From JBFHQE01 sp041592335 (GTDB taxonomy: Bacteria > Pseudomonadota > Gammaproteobacteria > Thiohalobacterales > Thiohalobacteraceae): 13,600 bases of DNA. A model generated the notes under the pieces. That model was not told where the DNA came from, searched no databases, and was given only the letters and a program-made list of their open reading frames with translations. Below are positions 5,134-12,748 of the stretch, one piece after another. The first letter of the stretch is position 1. Every line of letters begins with the position of its first letter. The stretch spans positions 1 to 13,600 of the forward strand of contig JBFHQE010000035.1 in the NCBI GenBank assembly GCA_041592335.1, in the 5' to 3' direction. The position numbers and the translations under genes are program-made.

Positions 5134-5446
5134 AGATTAATTGACGAATTCGACAGCGCTCTGTTTGTCGGTAAATATTACGATTCAGATTAAAATCAAC
5201 CTGGGTCATTATTCAAATAAAATAATAAAAACAATAAGTTAATAATTTATCCCAATTAAAACCCGCAATACAAGTATTCGATAAAGTTTACACGACTAAT
5301 AAATGACGTTATTCTTTCTCACTCAATACATTGATAAATCGATATATTTTTTATGGGTATAATATTTGCCTTATAAAAACTAGTGTTGAGCTGCCGAAGC
5401 TTTATGGCGGTTTTAAAACATATTATTTTTCAGTTTGGGGTATGAA
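5134..5446. other. AT-rich non-coding leader region
   Basis: About 310 nt with no credible gene on either strand. The composition is strongly AT-rich with A-tracts (for example aataaaataataaaaacaat around 5216-5236), quite unlike the coding DNA around it. It could act as a promoter region with upstream A-tract curvature for the exported protein at 5447. A TATAAT lies at 5358-5363. Confidence 0.45.
5358..5363 (+). promoter_or_regulatory. Candidate -10 box for the PEP-CTERM-like gene
   Basis: A perfect TATAAT lies at 5358-5363. The nearest -35-like hexamers are poorly spaced: ttgata at 5331-5336 (21-nt gap) and tcgata at 5339-5344 (13-nt gap). The assignment therefore rests mainly on the -10 box and the AT-rich context. 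The untranslated leader would be about 75 nt. Confidence 0.3.
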
Positions 5447-6109
5447 ATGAAGAAGTTCTGTTTATCAGTCGTGTTTGCGACGCCTTTGCTGTTTTCAGGA
5501 ACCGTTTCCGCTGTAACTGTTTGGACAGACTGGACCTCAATCATCAAAGGGCAGCCTGGCTCGGCTGAAGGCTCGCTCGGATCCACAGGCGTTGCTTATT
5601 CGGGCGATGTTATTAACGTTTCCACCATTGATGGTAATACGACTGTTTGGGATCCCGATGCAACATTCATTGGGGGTGCTGTAGATGTGTCTCCGTCAAC
5701 GATTGGGGATGTGATCGGTCTAAATGGTGCCACAGCCACAAGTACCATCAGCTTTTCCGCTCCAGTTCTGAATCCAGTAATCGCAATATTCAGTCTAGGT
5801 GCTCCCGATGATTCGGTGATGCTGGCATTTGATGATGCCACTCCTTCCCTTGAAGTTTACGGTCTAAATTCCACCTTTACGGATGATCTGGCGGATTTGG
5901 TAGTCAGCGGGAATAGTGTCACGGGCCAGGGCGGAAGCGGAGTTATTATGTTTGAAGGGCTGTATAGCAGTTTAACCTTCAACAATAGTAATGGTGAATA
6001 CTGGTATGGCATTACGGTTGGTAATGTAACCGCTGTGCCAGTTCCTGCTGCCGTGTGGCTATTTGGATCTGGTTTACTTGGCCTGGTCGGAGTTGCCAGA
6101 CGGAGGTAA
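5447..6109 (+). CDS. Exported protein with a VPxPA / PEP-CTERM-like sorting tail (220 aa)
   Basis: The open frame can begin at a TTG at 5435, but ATG 5447 is preferred: GGGG at 5437-5440 is 6 nt upstream and the protein then begins MKKFCLSVVFATPLLFSGTV, a good signal peptide cleaved after about VSA. The mature domain is Gly, Ser, Thr and Asp rich with few lysines or cysteines and looks beta-rich, as is usual for exopolymer-associated proteins. The end has VPVPAAVWLFGSGLLGLVG followed by ARRR: a short proline motif, one helix and an arginine cluster. This is the tripartite VPLPA variant of PEP-CTERM signals, recognised by exosortase and usually linked to extracellular polysaccharide or biofilm. 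The exosortase is not in this window. A strong terminator follows. The gene is a single-gene transcript. Confidence 0.85.
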   Translation: MKKFCLSVVFATPLLFSGTVSAVTVWTDWTSIIKGQPGSAEGSLGSTGVAYSGDVINVSTIDGNTTVWDPDATFIGGAVDVSPSTIGDVIGLNGATATSTISFSAPVLNPVIAIFSLGAPDDSVMLAFDDATPSLEVYGLNSTFTDDLADLVVSGNSVTGQGGSGVIMFEGLYSSLTFNNSNGEYWYGITVGNVTAVPVPAAVWLFGSGLLGLVGVARRR

Positions 6110-6131
6110 ATCGGCTTTTGCTGTATTTCAT

Positions 6132-6163
6132 AAAACGGCGCCTTAAATAGGCGCCGTTTTTTT
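6132..6163 (+). terminator. Intrinsic terminator between convergent genes
   Basis: aaaacggcgcc (6132-6142) pairs perfectly with ggcgccgtttt (6150-6160) around the loop ttaaata, and the T-run covers 6157-6163. It lies 22 nt after the stop of the exported-protein gene. On the other strand the same hairpin is followed by TTTTA and could also end the arg/cpdA transcript, whose last stop is at 6175. Confidence 0.9.
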
Positions 6164-6174
6164 GTGCCGCGAAT

Positions 6175-6969
6175 TTAGTAGCCTTCAGGAGTGAGTTCGA
6201 GACCTTCCGGAACGGTGTCAAGACGAATGACCTGTGTTTCGATTCGGCCGTCGTCAAACAGTTCCAGTATCCGGAATCCCGGTGCCAATGCTTCCAGCGA
6301 AAAATCGTGACTGCCGACCTTGAACTGAATGCAGGTTGAGGGTGATCCAATCAGTTGTAGGTCCTTAACCTGGTGCAGGTAGTCCTGGTGGATATGGCCG
6401 AACAAAATGCCGCGTACCTTGGGATGATGCTGGCAGAGTCGGGCAAAACTGTCACCATTACGGATGGTCATGGTGTCCAGCCAGGTACTGCCGACCGGCA
6501 GGGGATTGTGATGCACGCACACCAGGATATGCTGCGCATCATTGCCGTTGATGCGTTCTTCCAGCGCCAGCATTTCATCATCGCTGAGATTGCCGGCCGC
6601 GCTGCCAGGAATGGAAGAGTCCAGAAATACAAACAGCCAGTCATCATGATGCGCCGCGCGCCGCGTGTGAACAAATCCGTTATTAAGCTGTTCACCAATC
6701 AGACGGCCTTCATCATGATTGCCCGGCAGGCAGTAAACGGGCACGCCGAATTGCTGCATTTGCCGACAGAGTCGCTGGTAACCCTCGATTGTTTCATCAT
6801 GCACCAGGTCGCCGGTCATGAGTATCAGGTCGAAGGGCGTTTGTTGCGCAACCTGTTCAAGGATGGCATCAAAGGTCTGTTGCGTATTGACACCTTTCAG
6901 GCGCTTCTCGGTGTCGGCGAACAGGTGCGGGTCGGTTATTTGCGCGACACGGAGTTGTACGTCACTCAT
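6175..6969 (-). CDS. cpdA: 3',5'-cyclic AMP phosphodiesterase CpdA-type (264 aa)
   Basis: This calcineurin-like metallophosphatase hydrolyses cAMP to AMP in the cytoplasm and lowers CRP/Vfr-type signalling. The metal-site motifs are all present in order: D13 and H15 (TDPHL), D54 (TGDLVHD), N84 and H85 (PGNHDE), H153/H154 (CVHHNP) and H192/H194 (FGHIHQD). The following SPSTCIQF block is also typical of CpdA/Icc. Length is near that of the E. coli enzyme (275). The start ATG (6969-6967) overlaps the TGA of argA in an ATGA, so translation is probably coupled. No separate ribosome binding site is evident. Substrate is inferred from family resemblance. The long + strand frame lying opposite this gene and the argA end is a shadow. 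Confidence 0.92.
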   Translation of the reverse strand: MSDVQLRVAQITDPHLFADTEKRLKGVNTQQTFDAILEQVAQQTPFDLILMTGDLVHDETIEGYQRLCRQMQQFGVPVYCLPGNHDEGRLIGEQLNNGFVHTRRAAHHDDWLFVFLDSSIPGSAAGNLSDDEMLALEERINGNDAQHILVCVHHNPLPVGSTWLDTMTIRNGDSFARLCQHHPKVRGILFGHIHQDYLHQVKDLQLIGSPSTCIQFKVGSHDFSLEALAPGFRILELFDDGRIETQVIRLDTVPEGLELTPEGY

Positions 6970-8297
6970 GAGGCGGCCAGCGGTTTGATGAAGATGCGCG
7001 AGTTACGCTGGAAGTTGTACAGGTCGCGCCGTTTTACCGGCAGGCCGCTGACGTCGGCGCGCTTGAAGCCGCGCTCCTGAAACCAGTGCGCCGTGCGCGT
7101 GGTCAACACAAACAGTTGTTGCATGCCTTTCTGCACGGCCAGTCGTTCAACGGCGGTTAACAGTTGATCGCCGCGACCTTCATCCCGATAGTCCGGATGC
7201 ACGGCCAGGCAGGCGAGTTCCGCCATGGACTCTTTTTCGTCCGGGTACAGCGCCGCGCAGGCGATGATCATGCCGTCGCGTTCCACCAGCAGGAAACGGT
7301 CGATTTCCATTTCCAGGCGTTCGCGCGAACGCCGCACCAGAATACCTTCTTCTTCCAGCGGCTGGATCAGGTCCAGAATACCGCCGACATCGTCGATGCT
7401 TGCCTGGCGCAGTCCTTCGTAAGTTTCGGCGGTGATCAGGGTGCCGATGCCATCGCGGGTAAAGAGTTCCTGCAGCAGCGCACCATCGGTCTCTCGACCG
7501 ATAAGATGCACGCGCCGCACGCCGCGCTTGGCTGCTGTCATGCCGTTTTCGATGTGCCGCCGCATGTCGTCATTCAATTTGCGTCGACCGTTCAATAGCT
7601 CGCTGGCTGACTGCGGCGACAGCTCATGAATCACCTGGCGCTTGCCGTTAAGCAGGCCCTTACCCTCAACGAGCAGAATCAGTTTATCGGCGCGCAATTC
7701 GATGGCGGCCGCGGTGGCAACTTCTTCCGCATGCAAATTGAAAATTTCACCCGTCGGTGAATAACCCAGTGGCGATAATAGCACCAGCCGCTGCGTATCC
7801 AGCTCGTGATGAATGGCCTCGCCATCAATGCGCCTGACTTCTCCCGTGTGCTGGTAATCGACACCCTCGCGCACGCCGAGCGGACGCGCGGTGACATAGT
7901 TGCCGGTTGCGACCCGCAATTGCTGGCGGCTCACCGTGGCACTGGTCAGCCCCATCGACAGTTGCGCCTCGACTTCAAGACGAACCCGGCCGACGGCTTC
8001 TTTTACGCCGTGCAGCGCATCGTCATTGGTGATGCGTAACCCATGGGCATATTCGATCCGTGTTTTGCTTTCTTTCAGGCGTTGTTCAATCTGTGGCCGC
8101 GCGCCATGCACCAGCACAATCCGGATACCGAGTGCATGCAACAGCGCCATGTCATGAATGAAGGCGGGAAAGTTGTTGTCCGCAACCGCTTCGCCACTGA
8201 AGGCAATGACAAAGGTCTTGCCACGGTGCGCGTGAATGTAGGGCGCGGAGTGGCGGAAGCTGTCGACGAAGCTGCAGTCTGTTGAATTCGGTTTCAC
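6966..8297 (-). CDS. argA: Amino-acid N-acetyltransferase (N-acetylglutamate synthase), 443 aa
   Basis: It transfers acetyl from acetyl-CoA to glutamate, the first step of arginine synthesis. The order is classical: an amino-acid-kinase-like domain (about 15-285, opening APYIHAHRGKTFVIAFSGEA, with VLVHGARPQI and the NLHAEEVATAAAIEL region), then a GNAT domain (about 295-435, with CLAVHPDYRDEGRGDQLL as the acetyl-CoA loop and HWFQERGFK near the end). The length equals that of E. coli ArgA (443). The start codon is GTG (complement of cac, 8295-8297). No clear ribosome binding site precedes it, and translation may be helped by argE, whose stop lies 28 nt upstream. Arginine feedback through the kinase-like domain is known for the family and is inferred here. 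The four-nucleotide overlap with cpdA is unusual. Confidence 0.97.
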   Translation of the reverse strand: MKPNSTDCSFVDSFRHSAPYIHAHRGKTFVIAFSGEAVADNNFPAFIHDMALLHALGIRIVLVHGARPQIEQRLKESKTRIEYAHGLRITNDDALHGVKEAVGRVRLEVEAQLSMGLTSATVSRQQLRVATGNYVTARPLGVREGVDYQHTGEVRRIDGEAIHHELDTQRLVLLSPLGYSPTGEIFNLHAEEVATAAAIELRADKLILLVEGKGLLNGKRQVIHELSPQSASELLNGRRKLNDDMRRHIENGMTAAKRGVRRVHLIGRETDGALLQELFTRDGIGTLITAETYEGLRQASIDDVGGILDLIQPLEEEGILVRRSRERLEMEIDRFLLVERDGMIIACAALYPDEKESMAELACLAVHPDYRDEGRGDQLLTAVERLAVQKGMQQLFVLTTRTAHWFQERGFKRADVSGLPVKRRDLYNFQRNSRIFIKPLAAS

Positions 8298-8325
8298 GGT
8301 TCGGCTAAGTTGTTGGTATTGATCG

Positions 8326-9492
8326 CTATTGTGGTGTGTGCCGCGGCTGAATACAACAATGTTGAATGAGATTTTTCAATAAATCGAGCATCGGCGGGAT
8401 ACGTTCGAGGGCCAGATACTCGTCCGGTTGATGTGCCTGATCGATATCGCCCGGTCCCAGTACGACCGTATCCATGCCGAGTTCGTTGAGATAGGGCGCC
8501 TCGGTACCGAAGGCGACGGCCTCGGCTCTATGCCCGGTGAACTGTTCGCAGAGTCGCACGATCTCGGCATTCGCCGCAGTTTCCATGGCGGGGATGCCGT
8601 CGAACAGGGTTTCAAAATCCAGCTTGAAACCGCTGTCCTGCATATAGCCACGAATATCGCCGTGCAGTTGCTGACGCAAAGCCTGTATGTCCATGCCGGG
8701 CAGCGGGCGCAGATCGATATGCAGTTCGCAGCAGCCGCAAATACGGTTGGGATTGTCACCACCCTGGATGGCGCCGAGGTTCAGGGTCGGTACCGGAACT
8801 TTGAAACTGGGGTTGTGATGCCGCTGTTGCAGTTGATCGCGCCAGATCAGCAGTTGTGCGATGAGGCGATGCATGCCTTCCAGGGCATTGTTACCGAGCG
8901 ATGGATCAGAAGAATGCCCGGACTGGCCAGTCAGACGAATCGCTTCCATCAGGATACCCTTGTGCATGCGCACCGGGCGCAGGCCGGTCGGTTCGCCGAT
9001 CAGGGCCTGTCGCGCCCTGGGTTTGCCAGCGTGCACCAGTGCCTTGGCACCGCTCATGGTGCTTTCTTCATCGGCCGTGGCGAGCAGGATCAGCGGTTCT
9101 CTGAACTGTTTGGGATCGAATGCGCGTGCGGCTTCAATAGCTATCGCGAGGAAGGCCTTCATGTCGGAGGTTCCGAGGCCATAGAGTTTCTGATCGCGTT
9201 CGGTCAGCTTGAACGGATCGGATGACCAGAGCGCGCCATCATAGGGAACGGTATCGGTGTGACCGGCCAGTACCAGCCCGCCAGGGCCTGAGCCGAGTGT
9301 CGCAATCAGATTGGCCTTGCCGGGTTGATTGGCAAGTGGCATGACTTCGACACGATAGCCGAGGTCATCAAGCCAGTTAGCGAGTAGATCAATGACGCCG
9401 GAATTGCCCTGGTCGAAACCGGGCTGCACGCTGCTGACAGAAGGTTCAGCGATCAGTGCGGCGATCTGGTCATGGAGGGTGGGGAAGGCCAT
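8326..9492 (-). CDS. argE: Acetylornithine deacetylase (388 aa)
   Basis: This M20-family zinc hydrolase cleaves N-acetylornithine to ornithine and acetate in the cytoplasm. The two-metal site can be read in order: H78 and D80 (GHTDTVPYDG), bridging D110 (GTSDMKAF), catalytic E142 followed by E143 (TADEEST), E167 (GEPT) and H354 (QAHQPDEY). The dimerisation domain sits between, with the GHSSDPSLGNNALEGM segment. Length is close to E. coli ArgE (383). With argA next to it, the pair implies the linear (non-recycling) arginine route, in which ArgA must supply all acetylglutamate. Adjacent argE and argA is also known in pseudomonads. No good ribosome binding site is visible upstream of the ATG at 9492. 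The long + strand frame opposite is a shadow. Confidence 0.95.
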   Translation of the reverse strand: MAFPTLHDQIAALIAEPSVSSVQPGFDQGNSGVIDLLANWLDDLGYRVEVMPLANQPGKANLIATLGSGPGGLVLAGHTDTVPYDGALWSSDPFKLTERDQKLYGLGTSDMKAFLAIAIEAARAFDPKQFREPLILLATADEESTMSGAKALVHAGKPRARQALIGEPTGLRPVRMHKGILMEAIRLTGQSGHSSDPSLGNNALEGMHRLIAQLLIWRDQLQQRHHNPSFKVPVPTLNLGAIQGGDNPNRICGCCELHIDLRPLPGMDIQALRQQLHGDIRGYMQDSGFKLDFETLFDGIPAMETAANAEIVRLCEQFTGHRAEAVAFGTEAPYLNELGMDTVVLGPGDIDQAHQPDEYLALERIPPMLDLLKNLIQHCCIQPRHTPQ

Positions 9493-9535
9493 GCGATGAT
9501 TGTAGCGTTAACAACCAACTGTAAACAGAGTAAAG

Positions 9536-9563
9536 CGTCATTCCGGCCTGCGCCGGAATGACG
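9536..9563. repeat. Perfect 12-bp-stem palindrome of the dispersed 'cggaatgacg' family
   Basis: cgtcattccggc (9536-9547) pairs with gccggaatgacg (9552-9563) around the 4-nt loop ctgc. It lies in the 99-nt gap between the receptor gene stop (9592) and the argE start (9492), so it sits downstream of one - strand gene and upstream of the next. No U-run follows on the - strand (ctttactc), so it is better read as a dispersed palindromic repeat, possibly affecting read-through or mRNA stability, than as a standard terminator. Confidence 0.75.
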
Positions 9564-9591
9564 TTTATTTCAGACCTTTGTGCAAAGCATA

Positions 9592-11169
9592 TTAACCGCG
9601 ATCACCAAACTGTTTGGTCATGGCGTTTAGTTCTTCCACCAGTTGGCGCAGTTGCTGGGCATCATCGACGCTGCGCTGGGCAGCTGACGAGGTCTGATCG
9701 GCCACGTTGCTGATGTTGGCGGTGTTGCGATTGATTTCTTCCGCCACGGCACTTTGTTCCTCGGCGGCCGTGGCAATCTGGGTTGCCATGTCGGAGATAG
9801 TGTCGATGTGTTTGCTGATGGTGTTGAGCGAGGTGACGGCTTCCTGCGCCTTGTTTGCACTATCACTGGCCGTGCTGCGGCCCTTGTTCATGGCGTTCAC
9901 GGCAGACTCGGCATCGGACTGCAGTTTTTCAATGATCTGATGAATCTCGCCGGTGGATTCCTGGGTGCGGGTAGCAAGACCGCGAACTTCATCGGCGACA
10001 ACCGCAAAGCCACGGCCATGCTCGCCGGCGCGGGCCGCTTCGATGGCCGCATTCAATGCCAGCAGGTTGGTTTGTTCGGCGATATTGCGAATAACATCCA
10101 GCACTGCGCCGATCTGTTGCGTCTGATCGTGCAGAGACTGGATAGTGTCGGAGGCGCTGCTGACTTCCTTCGCCAGTAGCTGAATGCTACTGGAAGCCGT
10201 ATTGATCACATCGCGTCCATGTTTTGCTTCTTCCTGGGCCAGGACAGTTGAGTCGGCGGTAACCGAGGTATTGCGCGCCACTTCCTGTACCGTGGCCGCC
10301 ATTTCATGAATGGCTGATGCAGCCTGGTCCAGCTCGCCCTGTTGTTGATGCGCGCCACACAGGGTTTGCTCGGCGGTGGCGGCGGTATTCGAAGCCATGC
10401 TATCGAGATGTTCGGTTGTATCGCCGATGCGACCAATTACGGTACGCAGTTTGGCTTCCTGCATAATCAATGCAGTGCGCAGCTGGCTGACTTCATCCAG
10501 CCCACCCGCATAAACGAGATTGGCGACCGGGTTATCGCTGTAGCTGCGGGATGCCTCGGCTGCGCGGCGCAAATTGGCGGTAAGTAACTTCGCCAGGCCG
10601 AAGGCGCCAGCAAGGCCAAGCAGTGTAATGCCGCCTGCCGCGAATAAATTCATGCCGCCGAACAGTACGCTGGCGGTCATCATGAGCAGCGTGAAGGCGC
10701 TCATACTGAGAAAATATTTTCCGCACGCGCCAACACCGGCTAACCAGGAATGGGCTTTTTTGCCTGCGTTGAGTTTCTGGTACAGCGACCCGGCGCGTTG
10801 CTTGAATTCCGCCTTGGGTTTTACCCGCACCGACTGGTAGCCGACGACTTCGTCGCCCTCGTACATGGGCGTGACATAGGCATCGACCCAGTAGTTATCT
10901 CCGTTTTTACAGCGATTCTTGACGATCCCCATCCAGGGCTTGCCGGTTTTCAGGATATCCCACAGGTTCTGGAATGCCGCCGGAGGCATGTCCGGGTGGC
11001 GCACAATGTTGTGTGCCTTGTTATCCAGCTCATCCCAGTTGAACCCCGCGAGCTGGATGAAATCCTCGTTCGCATAGGTGATCTGGCCCTTGAGGTTGGT
11101 GGTAGAGACCACGCGATGGCGGTCAGTTAGAACTAATTCATTTTCGGTAACAGGGAGGTTTTGTTTCAT
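9592..11169 (-). CDS. Aer-like energy-taxis receptor (PAS plus methyl-accepting signalling domain), 525 aa
   Basis: An N-terminal PAS domain (about 10-118) is followed by two closely spaced hydrophobic segments (about 150-195), a HAMP-like linker and a long coiled-coil chemotaxis signalling domain. The hairpin tip at about 360-395 reads EQTNLLALNAAIEAARAGEH and then GRGFAVVADEVR. The PAS matches E. coli Aer closely and at the same numbering: R57, H58 and D60 of RHPDMP, and W79 before GIVKNR. These belong to the FAD-binding region of Aer, so this receptor probably reads redox or oxygen state through FAD and signals to CheA/CheW. It ends KQFGDRG, with no CheR-docking pentapeptide. E. coli Aer has 506 residues. 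A candidate flagellar-sigma promoter lies upstream at 11231-11256. Confidence 0.93.
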   Translation of the reverse strand: MKQNLPVTENELVLTDRHRVVSTTNLKGQITYANEDFIQLAGFNWDELDNKAHNIVRHPDMPPAAFQNLWDILKTGKPWMGIVKNRCKNGDNYWVDAYVTPMYEGDEVVGYQSVRVKPKAEFKQRAGSLYQKLNAGKKAHSWLAGVGACGKYFLSMSAFTLLMMTASVLFGGMNLFAAGGITLLGLAGAFGLAKLLTANLRRAAEASRSYSDNPVANLVYAGGLDEVSQLRTALIMQEAKLRTVIGRIGDTTEHLDSMASNTAATAEQTLCGAHQQQGELDQAASAIHEMAATVQEVARNTSVTADSTVLAQEEAKHGRDVINTASSSIQLLAKEVSSASDTIQSLHDQTQQIGAVLDVIRNIAEQTNLLALNAAIEAARAGEHGRGFAVVADEVRGLATRTQESTGEIHQIIEKLQSDAESAVNAMNKGRSTASDSANKAQEAVTSLNTISKHIDTISDMATQIATAAEEQSAVAEEINRNTANISNVADQTSSAAQRSVDDAQQLRQLVEELNAMTKQFGDRG

Positions 11170-11230
11170 GGGTGCGCTCGCAACGACTAATTAACTAACG
11201 TCTGCCACTACCGGGCAGTTGGTATGTTTT

Positions 11231-11256
11231 ATATCGGAAAAATCGCTAGGGACTGA
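11231..11256 (-). promoter_or_regulatory. Candidate sigma-28 (FliA-type) promoter for the Aer-like receptor
   Basis: Read on the - strand, tccgatat (11238-11231) resembles the FliA -10 element GCCGATAA. tcagt (11256-11252) lies 13 nt before it and weakly resembles the TCAAG-type -35 of pseudomonads. The -10 match is good and the -35 poor. The position, about 60 nt before the receptor ATG, is sensible because chemoreceptor genes are often FliA-dependent. The 112-nt gap here holds no gene. Confidence 0.35.
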
Positions 11257-11281
11257 AGGGTTGGGGACGGGTTAATTTGAC

Positions 11282-11686
11282 TTAAATCAGCAAATTTACA
11301 GGCCTGAATGCTGACAGTTCCTGCCGAAAGCCGCTTAATTCAAGTACGCCCTCGGTGTTGAGGGAGATGATGAGGTACAAGGCGTCGGGGTAGGCGGCTT
11401 CATCCCGGTCCAGGGGTGAAGGGCTGGCGGGGGCATGGGGGTGCGAATGATAGATGGCAAACAGTTTTTCCCCGCTTTCGCGCATGGTGCGCATGGCGTC
11501 GATCTGGGATTGCGGTTCCATGATGAACCGGTCCTGCGGGTGTTCGGCAACGTTGGCAACGGGGTAGAGCGAAAATCCCTGGTGTGCGTCACTGCCGATA
11601 AGTCCGCAGACTTCCCGTTCGGGCGATGCCTGGGCGATGCGCAATAGCTGGTTAACCAGTGCTCGGGGGAGTTGAACGTTTTCCAT
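11282..11686 (-). CDS. JAMM/MPN (M67) metallopeptidase, Mec/CysO-peptidase-like (134 aa)
   Basis: A single JAB1/MPN domain with a complete JAMM zinc site: E25 (EVCGLI), H80 and H82 (YHSHPHAP), then S90 and D93 in the spacing H-x-H-x7-S-x2-D. The conserved 'R-I-I-E-P'-like strand appears as RFIMEPQSQIDAM at 53-65. Length (about 130-145) fits prokaryotic single-domain members. The known relative Mec cleaves cysteine from the C-terminus of the sulfur carrier CysO, and others process MoaD/ThiS-like or ubiquitin-like tails. The substrate is not shown here. Lying in the same - strand run as a MoeB-type E1 supports a sulfur-carrier role. The gene starts 37 nt after the cyclase stop. No obvious hairpin terminator follows. 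Confidence 0.9.
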   Translation of the reverse strand: MENVQLPRALVNQLLRIAQASPEREVCGLIGSDAHQGFSLYPVANVAEHPQDRFIMEPQSQIDAMRTMRESGEKLFAIYHSHPHAPASPSPLDRDEAAYPDALYLIISLNTEGVLELSGFRQELSAFRPVNLLI

Positions 11687-11723
11687 GGCCGGATTGTAGC
11701 ATCAAGACTGGCGCGGGCGAGGT

Positions 11724-12722
11724 TCAGGCCTGTTGTTTGCTGCTTTTCGGTAGTTTGGGTTTAACCGTGTTACGTCCGGCCTGCTTGGCGGCATAGAGTT
11801 GTTCATCCGCGAGCTTCACCAGTTGTTTGACGGTTTCCGTGTCCTGTTGATTCAGCGCGGCAATGCCAATGCTCATGCTGAGTTGACCGACAGGCGATGC
11901 GTCATGTGGGATGCACAGGTGTTCCAGCGAATCCAGTAAGCGCTCGGCGGCGATAACGGCGCCGGACAGGCTGCTTTCCGGAAGTATGGCAAGAAATTCC
12001 TCGCCGCCATAACGATAGACGCGTTCGCTGTTACGTAATCCAGCCTTAAGCAGACTTGCAACCTGTTTCAGTGTTTCATCGCCCGCGGCATGCCCATAGT
12101 GATCGTTGTATTTTTTGAAGTGATCGATATCGACCAGCATGATGGCAAGGGATTTCTTGTAGCGCTGCGCGGCATCGAAGGCGTGTTGCAGATCCACTTC
12201 CATGGCGCGGCGGTTTCCAACATCCAGCATGGCATCGGTGAGTGAAAGGGATTGCAGCCGTTCATTCGCGGCAACCAGTTCCGCATTGCGTTCGATAATG
12301 GCCTGGTTGAGGGATTCAGTGCTTTTATCCACCAGGCGGAAATGCGCCTTGACCAGGTCGGTATAGGTCAGCACGCCCGCGAGCGTGCCATTTGCGTTCA
12401 CTACCGGCAGGTGCCGGATATGGTGTGAATTCGAAATGACCAGCGCTTCGAACAAGGTGGCTTCAATCGGAACGGTCACGGGTGGCGATGACATGATGTC
12501 TTCGGTGAGTACCGGTATGCCCTGATTGTTTTCCAGGTGGCTGGCAAAGGCGATCACGATGTCACGTTCGGTGACGATGCCGACGGGCATGTCCTTTTCA
12601 GTAACGATGGAGCAGGAATGACGACCGTCGCGCATCCGGGAGACCAGTTCGGAAAACGGCGTATCGGGTGCGCTCTTGCTCACCGCTTCGGTCATCAGGT
12701 GTTGTACGGTAGTGGTTTTCAC
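11724..12722 (-). CDS. Diguanylate cyclase with tandem CBS domains (332 aa from the preferred start)
   Basis: Two CBS domains (about residues 1-60 and 68-128: HLMTEAV...GIVTERDI and DIMSSPPVTVP...GVLTYTDLVKA) are followed by a short coiled coil (about 135-165, IIERNAELVAANERLQSL) and a GGDEF domain. The active site is GGEEF at 239-243 (12008-11994), and the metal-binding DIDHFKKYND segment is intact, so synthesis of c-di-GMP from GTP is expected. The inhibitory site reads RNSE instead of RxxD, 9 residues before GGEEF. CBS pairs usually bind adenine nucleotides, so activity may follow energy state. Start: a TTG at 12767 would overlap moeB by 19 nt and has no ribosome binding site. The GTG at 12722 keeps the full CBS and is preferred, although its own site (GGACGG) is weak. 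Confidence 0.92.
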   Translation of the reverse strand: MKTTTVQHLMTEAVSKSAPDTPFSELVSRMRDGRHSCSIVTEKDMPVGIVTERDIVIAFASHLENNQGIPVLTEDIMSSPPVTVPIEATLFEALVISNSHHIRHLPVVNANGTLAGVLTYTDLVKAHFRLVDKSTESLNQAIIERNAELVAANERLQSLSLTDAMLDVGNRRAMEVDLQHAFDAAQRYKKSLAIMLVDIDHFKKYNDHYGHAAGDETLKQVASLLKAGLRNSERVYRYGGEEFLAILPESSLSGAVIAAERLLDSLEHLCIPHDASPVGQLSMSIGIAALNQQDTETVKQLVKLADEQLYAAKQAGRNTVKPKLPKSSKQQA

Positions 12723-12748
12723 GGTCCGTCCACTGCTTGTAGAAGCCT

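Noticed and set aside
5435..5446. TTG start for the PEP-CTERM-like protein
   Set aside because: Starting there adds four residues, places the GGGG ribosome binding site inside the gene and spoils the basic start of the signal peptide. ATG 5447 is better placed.
6373..7080. A 235-codon + strand frame opposite cpdA and the end of argA
   Set aside because: It lies wholly antisense to two convincing enzymes with intact catalytic motifs, shows no domain and has no ribosome binding site, so it is a shadow of GC-biased codons.
8428..9225. A 265-codon + strand frame opposite argE
   Set aside because: It is antisense to argE, which carries a full set of M20 metal ligands. The translated product shows no recognisable motif.
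9536..9563. Rho-independent terminator of the receptor gene
   Set aside because: The hairpin is strong, but no run of T follows it on the - strand, and it matches a dispersed palindrome family, so it is recorded as a repeat.
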